A stretch of DNA of 64,000 nt from Thermomonas sp. S9 (GCF_024704365.1 NZ_JAJDFY010000001.1:2771001-2835000), one strand, 5' to 3'; numbered from the stretch's first letter, positions 21,654-33,548 are shown. The notes: generated by a model not told the origin, from the sequence alone. Numbers and translations are program-made.

Positions 21654-22444
21654 TGGTACCCCGGCATGCCTTCGTCGTCGCCGCCTACGGGCATTCGCCC
21701 CACCTCGAGGACTGCCTGCGTTCGCTGGATGCCCAGACGCCGCGCTCACCGGTCATCATCAGCACCTCCACCCCGTTCGCAGGGCTGGACCAACTCGCCG
21801 GACGCCATGGCGCGCGGCTGCAGGTGCACGCCGATCGCGGCGGCATCGGCGCCGACTGGAATGCGGCGCTGACAGCGGCCAGTAGCACGCTCGTCACCAT
21901 TGTCCATCAGGACGACGTATATCTGCCTGGATTTGCAGCGACTGTCGTGACCGCGCATGCACAGCACCCGGATGCCGCGCTGTCCTTTTGCGGCGCGCGG
22001 GAAATCTTCGCCGACGGCCGCCCGCGCTGCGGGCGGCTGAACCAGTGGGTGAAGGCGGCACTGGTCGGGGCCGCGAGCTTGGGCAGCGATCGTATCGGCG
22101 GCTCCCTGCGCAAGCGCGTACTGCTCGGTTTCGGCAACCCCATCCTATGCGCCGGGGTCACCTTCAACCGCGGGGTCGCACCGGATTTCCGCTTCCGGTG
22201 CGATCTGCGCACCAACATGGACTGGCTGGCCTGGATCGAACTGGCGCGCCAACACCCGCTGCTGCGGATCCGGGAGGAGCTGCTGCTGCGGCGCGTGCAT
22301 GCCGCGAGCGAAACCCAGCACTGCATCCAGGATGGATCCCGCGAACGCGAGGACCGGTTGGTCTTCGAACAGCTGTGGCCGCGACCCGTCGCCCAGGCCC
22401 TGCTGGGGCTGTACCGTTTCAGCTACCCGGCCTACTCGAGATGA
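21653..22444 (+). CDS. GT2-like (GT-A fold) glycosyltransferase
   Basis: 263 residues, intact. N-terminal AFVVAAYGHSPHLEDCLRSL, followed by VHADRGGIGADWNAAL and VTIVHQDDVYLPGF, in which HQDD is the likely DxD-equivalent metal site. Soluble, no membrane helix; probably adds a sugar to the lipid-linked glycan on the cytoplasmic face. The start overlaps the preceding stop (TGATG), so it is translationally coupled to the polyprenyl sugar transferase gene. Acceptor and donor are not predictable. Confidence 0.82.
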   Translation: MVPRHAFVVAAYGHSPHLEDCLRSLDAQTPRSPVIISTSTPFAGLDQLAGRHGARLQVHADRGGIGADWNAALTAASSTLVTIVHQDDVYLPGFAATVVTAHAQHPDAALSFCGAREIFADGRPRCGRLNQWVKAALVGAASLGSDRIGGSLRKRVLLGFGNPILCAGVTFNRGVAPDFRFRCDLRTNMDWLAWIELARQHPLLRIREELLLRRVHAASETQHCIQDGSREREDRLVFEQLWPRPVAQALLGLYRFSYPAYSR

Positions 22445-22469
22445 CGCGGCAAACGCCAGGACCTGCCCG

Positions 22470-23181
22470 ATGGACAGCAATACGCTGCGCTACACCCACT
22501 TCGAACGCCTGCCGATCCCGGCGCCGGTGGATCGGCTCGCATACATCGCCGAGCGCTGCCGCGGACGACGTGTGCTCGACCTTGGGTGCCTGGACGAAAC
22601 CGCGCTGGTCAAGCGCGACACCGAGCACTGGCTGCACGGACGAATCGCCGCCGTGGCCAGCGAGGTGCTCGGGATCGACCTCTCGGAAAGCCTGCCCGGC
22701 GATGGCCTGCGCACCGCGAACAATGCGAGGATCATCCGTGCGGATGCGAGCGACCCTACCCCAGCCGCGACCGGTGGATTCTCGCCGGAAGTGATCGTCG
22801 CCGGGGAATTCATCGAGCATCTGCCCTGTCCGCTGGCCTTCCTGAGTGCGATCAAGCGCCACTATCCCGGCACATCCCTCATCCTTTCCACCCCGAACGG
22901 CTGCAGCCTATCCAACTGCCTGCTCGGTGCCCTACGCCGCGAAGTACAGCACCCAGACCACCTGCATGTCTTCACCTTCAAGACCCTCAACACGCTGTGC
23001 ATGCGTGCCGGCTTTGCTGACTGGACGATCCTGCCCTACCGATTCTTCGCCACCGAAATGATCCTGCGCAGCCGGGCCCCACTGAAATACGCCGCGATAA
23101 CCGCCGAAAGAACCCCCCCGCGGGCTGGAGCGGATCGTCCCGGCCCTCGGGTTCGGCTACATCGTCGACATCCACGTCTAG
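22470..23181 (+). CDS. SAM-dependent methyltransferase (class I), 3' frameshift
   Basis: About 236 residues. SAM-binding motif I RRVLDLGCLDETALVK, acidic motif VLGIDLSES, motif IV-like VIVAGEFIEHLPCPLAFLSA with the EFIEH signature of glycan/lipid methyltransferases, then LILSTPNG. The frame is lost at a C7 run (23116-23122); the restored end reads GLERIVPALGFGYIVDIHV and stops at 23181. Such genes in glycan clusters O-methylate sugars or cap chains, but the acceptor here is unknown. It starts 25 bases after the glycosyltransferase gene. Confidence 0.8.
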
Positions 23182-23191
23182 GAGCGTCTGC

Positions 23192-23845
23192 ATGGCACTG
23201 GGAGCGATCATCCGCAGGCTGGCCGGCCCCCTCGAGCGGCCGCTATGCGATGCCTATCGCGCCCTGTTCATGGACGTGCGCCGCTGCGCGCAGCAACTGC
23301 AGGCCGCAATCCCCGTCGACTGCCACCTGATCGACGTCGGCGGAGGAGACGGTGCCGTGCTCGATGCCATCCTGCGCATGCGGCCGGATGTGACCGCCAC
23401 CATGCTCGATCTCAAGGATGCGGTCGGCAAGTTTTTGACTCCCGAGATCGCCTCGCGAATCGAAATCCACACGCGCACCAGCATTGATGCCTACTTGACA
23501 CAGGGCGGGGCACCAGCCGCCTGCATCCTCGTCAGCGATGTTGTCCACCATGTCCCGTCCGAAGCAAGAATGGCATTCCTGCGCGACTGCATCAGGCTTA
23601 TGCAGCCCGGTGGAACCTTGATCATCAAGGATGTGGCCCCCGGCCACCTGGTCTCGGTGGCGAGCGTGTATGCCGACCGTTACATCACCGGCGATCGCCA
23701 CGTCCAGCTGATCGCCCCGGTCGATCTGGTCAGGCTGATGCGCGGACTTGGCCTGAACGCCTCAGAAGCGCTGCTCGCGCCGATGGAGCGCCCGAACTAT
23801 GCATTCGCGTTCCGCGTCGCCGACGCCACGCCGCCACGCGCATGA
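23192..23845 (+). CDS. SAM-dependent methyltransferase (class I)
   Basis: 217 residues, intact. Motif I CHLIDVGGGDGAVLDAIL, motif II TATMLDLKDAV, motif IV CILVSDVVHHVP, and a post-motif IIKDVAP. The layout resembles O-methyltransferases acting on small molecules or sugars. No membrane segment. It starts ten bases after the previous methyltransferase, so the two are probably cotranscribed and may modify the same glycan. Confidence 0.82.
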   Translation: MALGAIIRRLAGPLERPLCDAYRALFMDVRRCAQQLQAAIPVDCHLIDVGGGDGAVLDAILRMRPDVTATMLDLKDAVGKFLTPEIASRIEIHTRTSIDAYLTQGGAPAACILVSDVVHHVPSEARMAFLRDCIRLMQPGGTLIIKDVAPGHLVSVASVYADRYITGDRHVQLIAPVDLVRLMRGLGLNASEALLAPMERPNYAFAFRVADATPPRA

Positions 23846-23951
23846 CTCCGCCCACGCCTTTGCCAGAGACTGACCGGTCCTCCGCGGATGGCAACCTGCC
23901 GGACATGTCCTCCCGCCCTCACTTGTGCGTGCCAAGGCCCATCTGCAATGC

Positions 23952-24356
23952 ATGTCGCGCGGCAGTCTGATGCGTTTCATTGTGATCGGTGGTTCGTCTG
24001 CCGCTCTCTCCATCTCCCTGCTCTACATCGCCGTCGATCTACTCGGGATCCCCTACCTACTGGCCTTTGCCGCGATCTTCGTCGGCATCAACACGACGGC
24101 CTACCTCGCCTCGCGGCGGATGGTGTTCCCCTCCACCCGGGTCGGACTGCACAGCGGCCTGCTGCGTTATTTCGCAGTGACCAGCATAAGCCTGACAATC
24201 AATTCGCTTGCGCTGATCCTGTTGGTCGAAATCACCGGAATCGCTCCGGTGCCAGCAAACATGATCCTGAGCCTGGCCAATGCCCCGCTGAACTATTTTC
24301 TGCACAAGCGCGTGACATTCCGGATCCGTCATCCGGGGCAGACCGGGAAGATATGA
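23952..24356 (+). CDS. GtrA-like membrane protein (second copy)
   Basis: 134 residues from ATG 23952 (MSRGSLMRFIVIGGSS); a GTG at 23925 or the ATG at 23970 are alternatives. Four membrane helices (about 7-27, 32-52, 72-92, 98-118) and the family pattern NTTAYLASRRMVFPS after helix 2 and NAPLNYFLHKRVTFRI at the end. It is clearly distinct from the first GtrA protein at 16828, so two separate lipid-linked intermediates may be handled. Confidence 0.85.
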   Translation: MSRGSLMRFIVIGGSSAALSISLLYIAVDLLGIPYLLAFAAIFVGINTTAYLASRRMVFPSTRVGLHSGLLRYFAVTSISLTINSLALILLVEITGIAPVPANMILSLANAPLNYFLHKRVTFRIRHPGQTGKI

Positions 24357-24665
24357 GGGACCAATGACCGTTGGGATCACGCCGCTCCACGATGCGTGTC
24401 GCGTATTGCAAGGCATGCTGCAGGCGGCCCGGCGCCTGCAGCCGTGGAGTTCCACGCGCCTGCGGCATATCTGGATCACCCGTCTGACTGCGCCCTTGCT
24501 AGGCAGACGGGAGCAGGGCAGCTACGCGACAGGCGGGGGTGGCGACGGCACCAGGCCGTCCTCAACGTCCGGCCGAGGTGGCGCGCCCGCCCTCTGCTAC
24601 TCCTGGAGGCGCCTCCGTCGCAGCGCGAACCTCCCCACCTTGCTGCCGAAGCCAAGGATCGCTGC
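24357..24665 (+). other. Short stretch without a recognisable gene
   Basis: A 101-codon reading frame (ATG 24364 to 24669) begins eight bases after the second gtrA gene, but its product is rich in Arg/Ser/Gly in the second half and matches nothing I know. A second frame shows RHQAVLNVRPRWRARPLLLL, also uninformative. It may be a decayed or frameshifted small gene or a spacer; I do not call a CDS. Confidence 0.4.
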
Positions 24666-26602
24666 ATGACGCCACAGGCACCGCGTCAATGGGCTTCATC
24701 GGGCCCGTTGCAGACTGCCGCAGCCGCTGCGATCGGCATCGGCATGCTACTGCTGATCCACCGCTATCCCGGCGTGAATCACGACGGCTCGATCTATTTC
24801 GGGCTGACCCTGTTCCGGCTGCGCCCGGACATCTTCGGGCAGGATCTGTTCTTCGCCTTCGGCAGCCAGGGCAGCTACACCCTGCTGCCCTGGCTGCTGG
24901 CGCAGTTGACGCCCCATGCCGGACTGCCTGCGCTGTTCATGCTCGGCGCGCTGCTGGGGCTGCTCGCGTTCGCCGCGGCCGCATGGCTATTCCTGCGGCG
25001 CCTGCTGCCATTCCCGCAGCGCGCCTGGGCCTGGCTGGCGGTGATCACCCTGCACGGCATGTACGGGGTCATCGTGGTCTTTACCTACGGCGAGCCGTTC
25101 CTCACCGGACGTCCGCTGGCGGAAGCCCTCAGCCTGCTGGCACTGGCGCTGCTGGTGGATCGCCGCTGGGGATGGGCGGGGCTCGCGCTCGGCTTGGCCG
25201 GTGCACTGCACCCATTGCAGGCGCTCGGCGCCGGCCTGATCGCCTGGTCCTGGCTGGTGCTGCAGGACCGCCGCTGGTTGCACCTGGCCTGGCTGGGGCT
25301 GCCGGTGCTGCTGCTCGGCTTCACACCGATCAAACCGTTCGCCGATCTGTACCGGGTGCTGGATCCGGGCTGGTATCGGGATCTTGCCGATTTCACACGG
25401 CAGTTGTTCATCACCCACTGGTACCCCACCGACTGGGCGACGCTTGCATTCGACGTGCTGCTGCTGGGCTACGCCGCCTGGCAGTGCCGCGACGCGTTTG
25501 GGCGCTGGTGCCTGGCGGCGCTGATCGGGCTGCTGCTGGGCTGCGCGGCCAGCCTGGTGCTGGCGGATCTGTTGCACCTCGCCCTGCCCACCGCACTGCA
25601 ATTCTGGCGCGTGCAGTGGTTGGCACATCTGCTCGCCAATGCGGCCGTGGGCGTACTGCTATACCGCGACCTGACGCAGCGTGCGGGCAGCCGCGCCTCG
25701 GTGCTAGCACTGGCTGTCCTGATGGCCAACAGCGGCTTTCTGTGGACCTGGATTCCGATCCTGGCGATGCACGCCGCCTGGCCGTCGCTTGCACCGCGGA
25801 TGACGCCGGGGTTCCGCAGGATGCTCGTCGCGCTGGCCTGGCTGACCATGCTCGGCCTGCTGACCTATTACGTGGCCGAAGAGTGGCTGCCGTTCCGGCT
25901 GGCGCACTACCGCTTCGACCTGTACGCCATCGACCGCCGCATCCTGGCCTTCCCACTCGTCGGGATGGGGCTGGGCTTGAGCGGACTCTGGCTATGGCAG
26001 CACGCCCGGCGCCGTTGGCAGCAGATCGGTATGCTGCTGCTTGCGGTCACCGCCCTGCTGGTCGCCGCCCTGCGCTGGGATGCACGCTCCCCGTCGCCCG
26101 CGCGCTGGAGGCGCAGTCCTTCAATCCGGCCCTGTTCGGCACGCCGCTGCCGGAACGGGCGCAGGTGTTCTGGGATCTGCCGATGTATCCGGCCGTATGG
26201 GTCGTGCTGCAGCGCGCCGATTACTTCAGCCCCTGGCAGCTGGCAGGCTCGGTATTCAACCGCGGCACGCCCGAGGAGGGCCGCCGCCGCCTCGAACGCA
26301 TGCGCCCGGTGATCGAGGAAGACATGTACTGTCAGGACCGCTCGGTGCCGGCGCGGGAACGGGCACATTGCCGGATCAGCAATGCGACGCTGTATCAGGC
26401 CTGCCGCCCGGGCTCCACTCCTCCGCCCGATTACCTCGTCCTGCCGTATCGGCAGGATCCCCCGGCGCTGGGGCAGTGGCGCATTCCCGACCCAGTCAGT
26501 GGCGGCACGGCCGTCACGTTCTGGCTGTATGCCTGTCCGACCATCCTGCAATCGCTGTCTCACGCCACTTCTACCTCCAAGGAGCCGGAGCCGCCCCGAT
26601 GA
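24666..26602 (+). CDS. Large polytopic membrane protein A of a tandem paralogous pair (GT-C-like), frameshifted
   Basis: About 645 residues with roughly 11-12 hydrophobic helices in residues 15-475 and a soluble C-terminal domain of about 170 residues (ALEAQSFNPALFGTPLPERA to the end). The first extracytoplasmic loop holds NHDGSIYFG and DLFFAFGSQGSYTLLP, both repeated in the neighbour; an acidic residue at this place is typical of GT-C glycosyltransferases, so a role in glycan transfer is plausible but unproven. A one-base deletion in a C run near 26093 separates the two parts. Its stop overlaps the next start (ATGA). Confidence 0.75.
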
Positions 26603-28485
26603 ACGTGCATGCCGATCGCTCCGTCCTGACTCCCGTGGCGGGGGCCGCGCTCGGGCTGGGCCTGCTGTTCATGATCCAGGCCTACTTCGGGATCGATCAC
26701 GATTCCGTGCTGTACCTGGGCGAGGCGTTGCGCCTGCGCCTGCCGGACATCCTCGATCACGATCTGTTCTTCGCCCACGGCAGCCAGGGCCGCTATACCG
26801 TTTTCCCACACCTGATCGCCGCGTTGCTCGGCGGGGGATTCGACGCCTCGACGCTGTTCATGGCAGGCACCGCCCTCGGCCTGCTCGCCTTCGCGGGCGG
26901 CAGCTGGTATGCCCTGCGCGCCCTCCTGCCGGAGGGCCGGCGCTGGCTGCCCTGGCTGGCGCTGCTGTGCCTGCCGACCGCCTATGGTGCCTATCGCATC
27001 TTCGGCTACGGCGAGCCTTTCTTCACCCCGCGGGTGTATGCCGAATCGCTGTGCCTGCTGGCGCTGGCGCTGCTGACCCGGCAGCGTCTGTGGTCCGCGG
27101 CGGTGTGCCTGCTGGCAGCCGGGCTGCTGCACCGCTGCAGGCGCTCGGCGCAGTGCTCGTGTTCTGGCTGTGGCTGGTGCTGGCGGATCGCCGCTGGCTG
27201 CATGCGCTGTGGCTGGTGCCGGTTCCGTTCGCGCTGGGGCTGCTGGGGCTCGCGCCTTTCGATGGGCTGCTGCATGCGCTGGACGGGGCCACCTACAAAC
27301 TGGCCTATCAGTTCAGCCGGCACCTGTTCGTCGGCGGCTGGCGCGCCGAGGATTTCCAGACCCTGGCATTCGATCTTTTGATACTGCTGCATGTGGCGCG
27401 GACACAACCGCCTCCCGCTGCGCCGCTGGAGTCTGGCCGCTGCGATCGCCATGCCGCTGGCATTGGCGACCAGTCATGTCCTCGCGGATCTATTGCGGCT
27501 CGCGCTGCCGGCCGGCCTGCAGCTCTGGCGCGCCCACTGGCTGGCACACTGGCTGGCGATGGCCGCCGTCGGCGTGCTGATCCAGCGCGACCTGAGCGCA
27601 CGCGACACGCCGCGCCTGCTGCTTCTGGCACTGGTCGTGACCCTCGCCTACGGTCGCCCGGGCTGGGCGTGGATCCCGTTCGGGCTGCTCTACGTCTTCT
27701 GGCCACACGTCCAGTCCCGCCTGCGCCCCGCCCTCCAGCGGCTGGTCGCTGCCGGGTGCCTGCTGGCCGTGCTCCTGCTCTTCCTGGATTACATCGCAGA
27801 AGTCCATGCGGAATTCGTGAAAGCGCATTGGCAGCTGGCCCAGGTGCCTTTCGATCGCGCATTCTTCACGTTCCCAGCCCTGACATTGGGGCTGGCCCTG
27901 GCGGCGACGGCGCTATGGCAGCGCGCCGCGCGCGCGGGCCGGCTCATCCTGCTGGCCCTGCTGCTGCCCTTCTGCGCCTACGCCGGACTGCGCTGGGATG
28001 CCCGACCTGCCCTGTACAAGGCCCTGGAAGCCCACCCCTTCCAGCCGGATCTATTTGGAGTGCATCTGCCGGAACATGCCCAGGTCTATTGGGAGCGCGC
28101 CAGTTCGGTCGCCAACTGGCTGGTCATCAACCGGGCCGATTACCACAGCCCGCAGCAGCTCAGCGGGCTGGTGTTCAGCCCGGGTGCGGCGGCCGATGCG
28201 CGCGCCCGCATGGATCGCCTGCGCCCTCTCCGCCAGGACGTGCAGAAATGCCTGGATGCCCCCGCGCTGCCTGCCACACCGAAAGCAAAGGCGCCGTGCC
28301 GGATTTCCGATGCCGCCCTGCGCACAGTCTGTGCGCCGGGAACCGCCGCCGCGCCGGCGCCGGATTACCTGATCCTGCCCTATCGCCAGTCGCAGCCCGC
28401 GCTGGGGCAGTGGACGGTAACGCTCGGACTGGTGGAAGAGCCTGCCCGCACCTACTACCTGTACGACTGCCGCGACCTGCGCTGA
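26599..28485 (+). CDS. Large polytopic membrane protein B of the tandem pair (GT-C-like), two frameshifts
   Basis: Paralogue of the preceding gene with the same plan: first-loop motif DHDSVLYLG then DLFFAHGSQGRYTVFP, FGYGEPFFTPR, about 11 helices, and a C-terminal soluble domain beginning ALEAHPFQPDLFG and ending DYLILPYRQSQPALGQW, closely parallel to protein A (DYLVLPYRQDPPALGQW). The reading frame shifts near 27133 (GLLH-PLQALGAV restored by one C) and near 27400. About 628 residues when joined. Function inferred only from context and topology: candidate oligosaccharide or sugar transferase acting on lipid-linked glycan, possibly on pilin. Confidence 0.72.
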
Positions 28486-28593
28486 TGCCTGCGTGAGACA
28501 TTGCCCGCCTGGGGCCTGCCCTTTCCACGATTACATGCGGGATTCCTGGCGTTTACGCTAAAGTCTTGCCGTCCCCGGGGAGCCCGCCTACCG

Positions 28594-30318
<1,725 letters not shown>

Positions 30319-30329
30319 AGGGGAGCCCC

Positions 30330-31598
30330 ATGTCCGCACGCAGAGCCGCGATCAACAAGGCCCGGGAGAAAGCCGATACCCGCCGCCTGAACCCCCTGGA
30401 AGAGTTCGTCTGGCAGGGCCGCGACCAGCGCGGCAAGGTGATGAAGGGCGAGCAGCTGGCGCGCAATGCCAACCTGCTGCGCGCCGAACTGCGCAAGCAG
30501 GGCATCAACCCGATTGTGGTCAAGCCCAAGCCGAAACCGCTGTTCGGCGGCGCGACCAAGAAGATCAGCGCGCGCGATATCGCGGTGTTCAGCCGCCAGA
30601 TCGCCACCATGATGAAATCCGGCGTGCCGATCGTGCAGGCGCTGGAGATCATCGGCGGCGGCAACAAGAACCCGGCCATGAAGAAGATGGTCAACAGCCT
30701 GCGCAACGACATCGAGGGCGGCGCCTCGATCTACGAGGCGATGAGCCAGTTCCCGGTGCAGTTCGACGAGCTCTACCGCAACCTGGTGCGCGCCGGCGAG
30801 GCCTCGGGCGTGCTGGAAACCGTGCTGGAGACCATCGCCGACTACAAGGAAAACATCGAGAGCATCAAGGGCAAGATCAAGAAGGCGCTGTTCTATCCGG
30901 CGGCGGTGATCGCGGTCGCCATCATCGTCTGTGCGGTGCTGATGATCTACGTGGTGCCGATCTTCAAGGAAACCTTCGCCGACTTCGGCGCCGACCTGCC
31001 GGCCTTCACCAATCTGGTGTTCGGCATTTCCGACATCCTGGTCAAGTGGTTCTGGCTGATCGGCATCATCGTCGGCGCCGGGATCGGCTTCTTCATCTAC
31101 AGCTACAAACGCTCCGACCGCCTGCGCTACACCGTCGACCGGCTCATGCTCAAGCTCCCGGTGATCGGCAAGGTGCTGCACGAATCGGCCATCGCCCGCT
31201 TCGCCCGCACCCTGGCGGTCACCTTCAAGGCCGGCGTGCCGCTGGTAGAGGCGCTGGACAGCGTGGCCGGCGCCACCGGCAGCGTGGTGTACGAGCAGGC
31301 CGTGCTGAAGATGAAGGACGACGTGGCGGTGGGCTACCCGGTCAACGTGGCGATGAAGCAGATTGGCCTGTTTCCGCACATGGTGGTGCAGATGACCGCG
31401 ATCGGCGAGGAGGCCGGCGCGCTGGACTCGATGCTGTTCAAGGTCGCGGAGTTCTACGAGGAAGAGGTCAAGAACACGGTGGACGCCCTGTCCAGCCTGA
31501 TCGAGCCGATGGTGATGGTGGTGATCGGCGGCCTGGTCGGTTCGATCGTGGTCGCCATGTACCTGCCGATCTTCAAGATCGCGATGACCGTGATGTAA
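30330..31598 (+). CDS. pilC: Type IV pilus inner-membrane platform protein PilC
   Basis: 422-residue polytopic protein on which PilB acts. Two T2SSF repeats are visible, FSRQIATMMKSGVPIVQALEII (about residue 92) and FARTLAVTFKAGVPLVEALDSV (about 295), with three membrane helices (about 190-210, 235-258, 392-415). Shine-Dalgarno AGGGGAG precedes ATG 30330, 11 bases after pilB, so the two are cotranscribed. Intact and of normal length. Confidence 0.96.
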   Translation: MSARRAAINKAREKADTRRLNPLEEFVWQGRDQRGKVMKGEQLARNANLLRAELRKQGINPIVVKPKPKPLFGGATKKISARDIAVFSRQIATMMKSGVPIVQALEIIGGGNKNPAMKKMVNSLRNDIEGGASIYEAMSQFPVQFDELYRNLVRAGEASGVLETVLETIADYKENIESIKGKIKKALFYPAAVIAVAIIVCAVLMIYVVPIFKETFADFGADLPAFTNLVFGISDILVKWFWLIGIIVGAGIGFFIYSYKRSDRLRYTVDRLMLKLPVIGKVLHESAIARFARTLAVTFKAGVPLVEALDSVAGATGSVVYEQAVLKMKDDVAVGYPVNVAMKQIGLFPHMVVQMTAIGEEAGALDSMLFKVAEFYEEEVKNTVDALSSLIEPMVMVVIGGLVGSIVVAMYLPIFKIAMTVM

Positions 31599-31616
31599 GC
31601 GGGGCACACGCGGCAG

Positions 31617-32480
31617 ATGGCATTCCTCGACGCGCATCCCGGCCTCGGCTATCCCGCCGCGGCCGGGCTCGGACTGCTGGTGGGCAGCTTCCTCAACGTG
31701 GTGATCCTGCGCCTGCCGCGCCGGTTGGACTGGCAGTGGAAGCGCGAGGCGCGCGAGATCCTGGAGATTCCCGAGCTGTACGAGCCGCCACCGCCCGGAG
31801 TGGTGGTGGAGCGCTCGCACTGCCCGCGCTGCGGCCACCAGCTGGCGTGGTACGAGAACATCCCGCTGCTGAGCTGGTTGGCGCTGCGCGGGCGCTGCCG
31901 CAGCTGCAAGACCCCGATCTCGCTGCAATATCCGCTGGTCGAACTGCTGACCGGGCTGCTGTTCCTGGCCTGCGTCTGGCGCTTCGGGTTCGGCTGGAAG
32001 GGCTTCGGCGCGCTGCTGTTCACCGGCTATCTGGTCGCGCTGGCCGGGATCGACCTGCGCACCCGCCTGCTGCCCGACCAGCTCACCCTGCCGCTGCTGT
32101 GGCTGGGGCTGGTGGCGGCGATGGAGCATCTATATGTGCCGCCCAAGCCGGCCGTGCTGGGCGTAATGGCCGGCTACCTCAGCCTGTGGTCGGTGTACTG
32201 GCTATTCAAGCAGCTGACCGGCAAGGAAGGCATGGGCCACGGCGACTTCAAGCTGCTGGCCGCGATCGGGGCCTGGACCGGGCTTTCCGGGGTGCTGCCG
32301 ACGATCCTGCTGTCCTCGCTGGTGGGTGCGGTGGTCGGCTCGCTGTGGCTGCTCGCCCAGGGCCGCGACAAGGCCACTCCGATCCCGTTCGGCCCGTACC
32401 TGGCCATCGCCGGCTGGATCAGCTTCATGTGGGGCAACGACCTGGTGCGGCTGTACCTGCACTGGGCCGGGCTGGCGTAA
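31617..32480 (+). CDS. pilD: Prepilin peptidase/N-methyltransferase PilD
   Basis: 287-residue bifunctional membrane aspartyl protease that cleaves and N-methylates prepilins. N-terminal DiS_P_DiS domain with two CxxC pairs (HCPRCGHQL, GRCRSCKTP) and active-site aspartates in GIDLRTRLLPDQLT and GMGHGDFKLLAAIG. About seven or eight membrane helices. Substrates in the window are the two PilA copies. ATG 31617 lies 18 bases after pilC. Confidence 0.96.
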   Translation: MAFLDAHPGLGYPAAAGLGLLVGSFLNVVILRLPRRLDWQWKREAREILEIPELYEPPPPGVVVERSHCPRCGHQLAWYENIPLLSWLALRGRCRSCKTPISLQYPLVELLTGLLFLACVWRFGFGWKGFGALLFTGYLVALAGIDLRTRLLPDQLTLPLLWLGLVAAMEHLYVPPKPAVLGVMAGYLSLWSVYWLFKQLTGKEGMGHGDFKLLAAIGAWTGLSGVLPTILLSSLVGAVVGSLWLLAQGRDKATPIPFGPYLAIAGWISFMWGNDLVRLYLHWAGLA

Positions 32481-32511
32481 GCGCGCCGGCGCGGCACTCC
32501 ATAATGCCGGC

Positions 32512-33123
32512 ATGAGCGACTACCTCATCGGCCTGACCGGCGGCGTGGCCTCGGGCAAGAGCCTGGCCGAATCCGCATTCCGCGAGCTGGGCATCGGCGT
32601 GGCGGATGCCGATGCCGCCGCGCGCGCGGCGCTGGCGCCAGGCAGCTCAGGGGCTGCGCGAGGTGGTCGCGGCCTTCGGTCCGAATGTGCTCGGCGCAGA
32701 CGGAAGCCTCGACCGTGCGGCAATGCGGCGGCGGATCTTCGAGGATGCGGAGGCCCGACACGTGCTGGAGGGCATCGTGCACCCGCGCGTGCGTGCTGCC
32801 TTGCACGCCGCATGCCAGACTGCCGCCAGCCCGTATGCCATCGCCTCGATCCCGCTGCTGGCCGAGGTCGGCGGGCGCCGCGCCTATCCAGGCTGCGCCG
32901 CATCCTGGTGATCGACGCCGACGAGGCGGCGCGCCTGGCGCGCCTGCAGGCGCGCGACGGCATCGAGGCCGGGCTGGCCCGCCGCATGCTGGCGGCACAA
33001 ACCAGCCGCACGCAGCGGCTGGCGATCGCCGACGACGTGATCCGCAACGACGGCACGCCGGAGGCCTTGGCCGCGCAGGTCGCGGCGCTGGACCGGCTGT
33101 ACCGGCGGCTGGCCGCGACCTGA
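32512..33123 (+). CDS. coaE: Dephospho-CoA kinase (two frameshifts)
   Basis: Last enzyme of CoA synthesis, phosphorylating dephospho-CoA at the 3' ribose hydroxyl. P-loop GLTGGVASGKS at residue 7, followed by VADADAAARAALAPG. The middle (GLREVVAAFGPNVLGADGSLDRAAMRRRIF, quoted in parts, to IPLLAEVGGRRAYP) lies in a second frame between about 32640 and 32890; the end (ILVIDADEAARLARL, ADDVIRNDGTPEAL) returns to the first. Joined length is about 203 residues, normal. Because the gene is generally essential, assembly error is likely. Position after pilD is conserved in this group. Confidence 0.9.
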   Translation: MSDYLIGLTGGVASGKSLAESAFRELGIGVADADAAARAALAPGSSGAARGGRGLRSECARRRRKPRPCGNAAADLRGCGGPTRAGGHRAPARACCLARRMPDCRQPVCHRLDPAAGRGRRAPRLSRLRRILVIDADEAARLARLQARDGIEAGLARRMLAAQTSRTQRLAIADDVIRNDGTPEALAAQVAALDRLYRRLAAT

Positions 33124-33146
33124 GCGCGCCTGCCGCGAACGCCGCG

Positions 33147-33548
33147 TCAGCCCGCTGCCCCCTTGAGCAGAAGCTCGACCACCGGCAGATCCGCCGGCGG
33201 CATCGGGTAGTCCGGCAGCTTGCGCAGCGGCACCCAGGCCAGCGCCTGGCCCTCGACACCGCGCGGCTTGCCGCGGAAGCGCACCTCGCGCACGTCCAGC
33301 CGCACCCGCTTGCCGGGACTGTCGGCCTCCACGCAGGCGACCGGCGCGCCGATCTCGGCCTCGATCTCCAGCTCCTCGCGCAGCTCGCGCACGAGGGCGG
33401 CCTCCGGCGCCTCGCCCGGCTCCACCTTGCCACCGGGGAATTCCCACAGGCCGGCGAGGTCGCGCCCCTCGGTGCGCCGGGTCAGCAGGATGCGCCCGCG
33501 CGCATCCCGCAGCACCGCGGCCACCACGTGTACCGAGGGCGCGCTCAT
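33147..33548 (-). CDS. mutT: 8-oxo-dGTP diphosphatase MutT (Nudix)
   Basis: 133-residue Nudix hydrolase that removes oxidised nucleotides. The Nudix box GGKVEPGEAPEAALVREL followed by REELEI is complete (about residues 37-59). VHVVAAVLRDARGRILLTRR and LAGLWEFPGGK match MutT more than other Nudix subfamilies. ATG 33548 gives MSAPSVHVVAA; an upstream ATG would add eight Ala/Arg-rich residues. It lies 54 bases downstream of nothing coding on its strand and is convergent with coaE. Confidence 0.9.
   Translation of the reverse strand: MSAPSVHVVAAVLRDARGRILLTRRTEGRDLAGLWEFPGGKVEPGEAPEAALVRELREELEIEAEIGAPVACVEADSPGKRVRLDVREVRFRGKPRGVEGQALAWVPLRKLPDYPMPPADLPVVELLLKGAAG

Noticed and set aside
24364-24669. 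A 101-codon gene between the second GtrA gene and membrane protein A
   Set aside because: Low-complexity C-terminal half and no family resemblance; kept only as an unassigned stretch.
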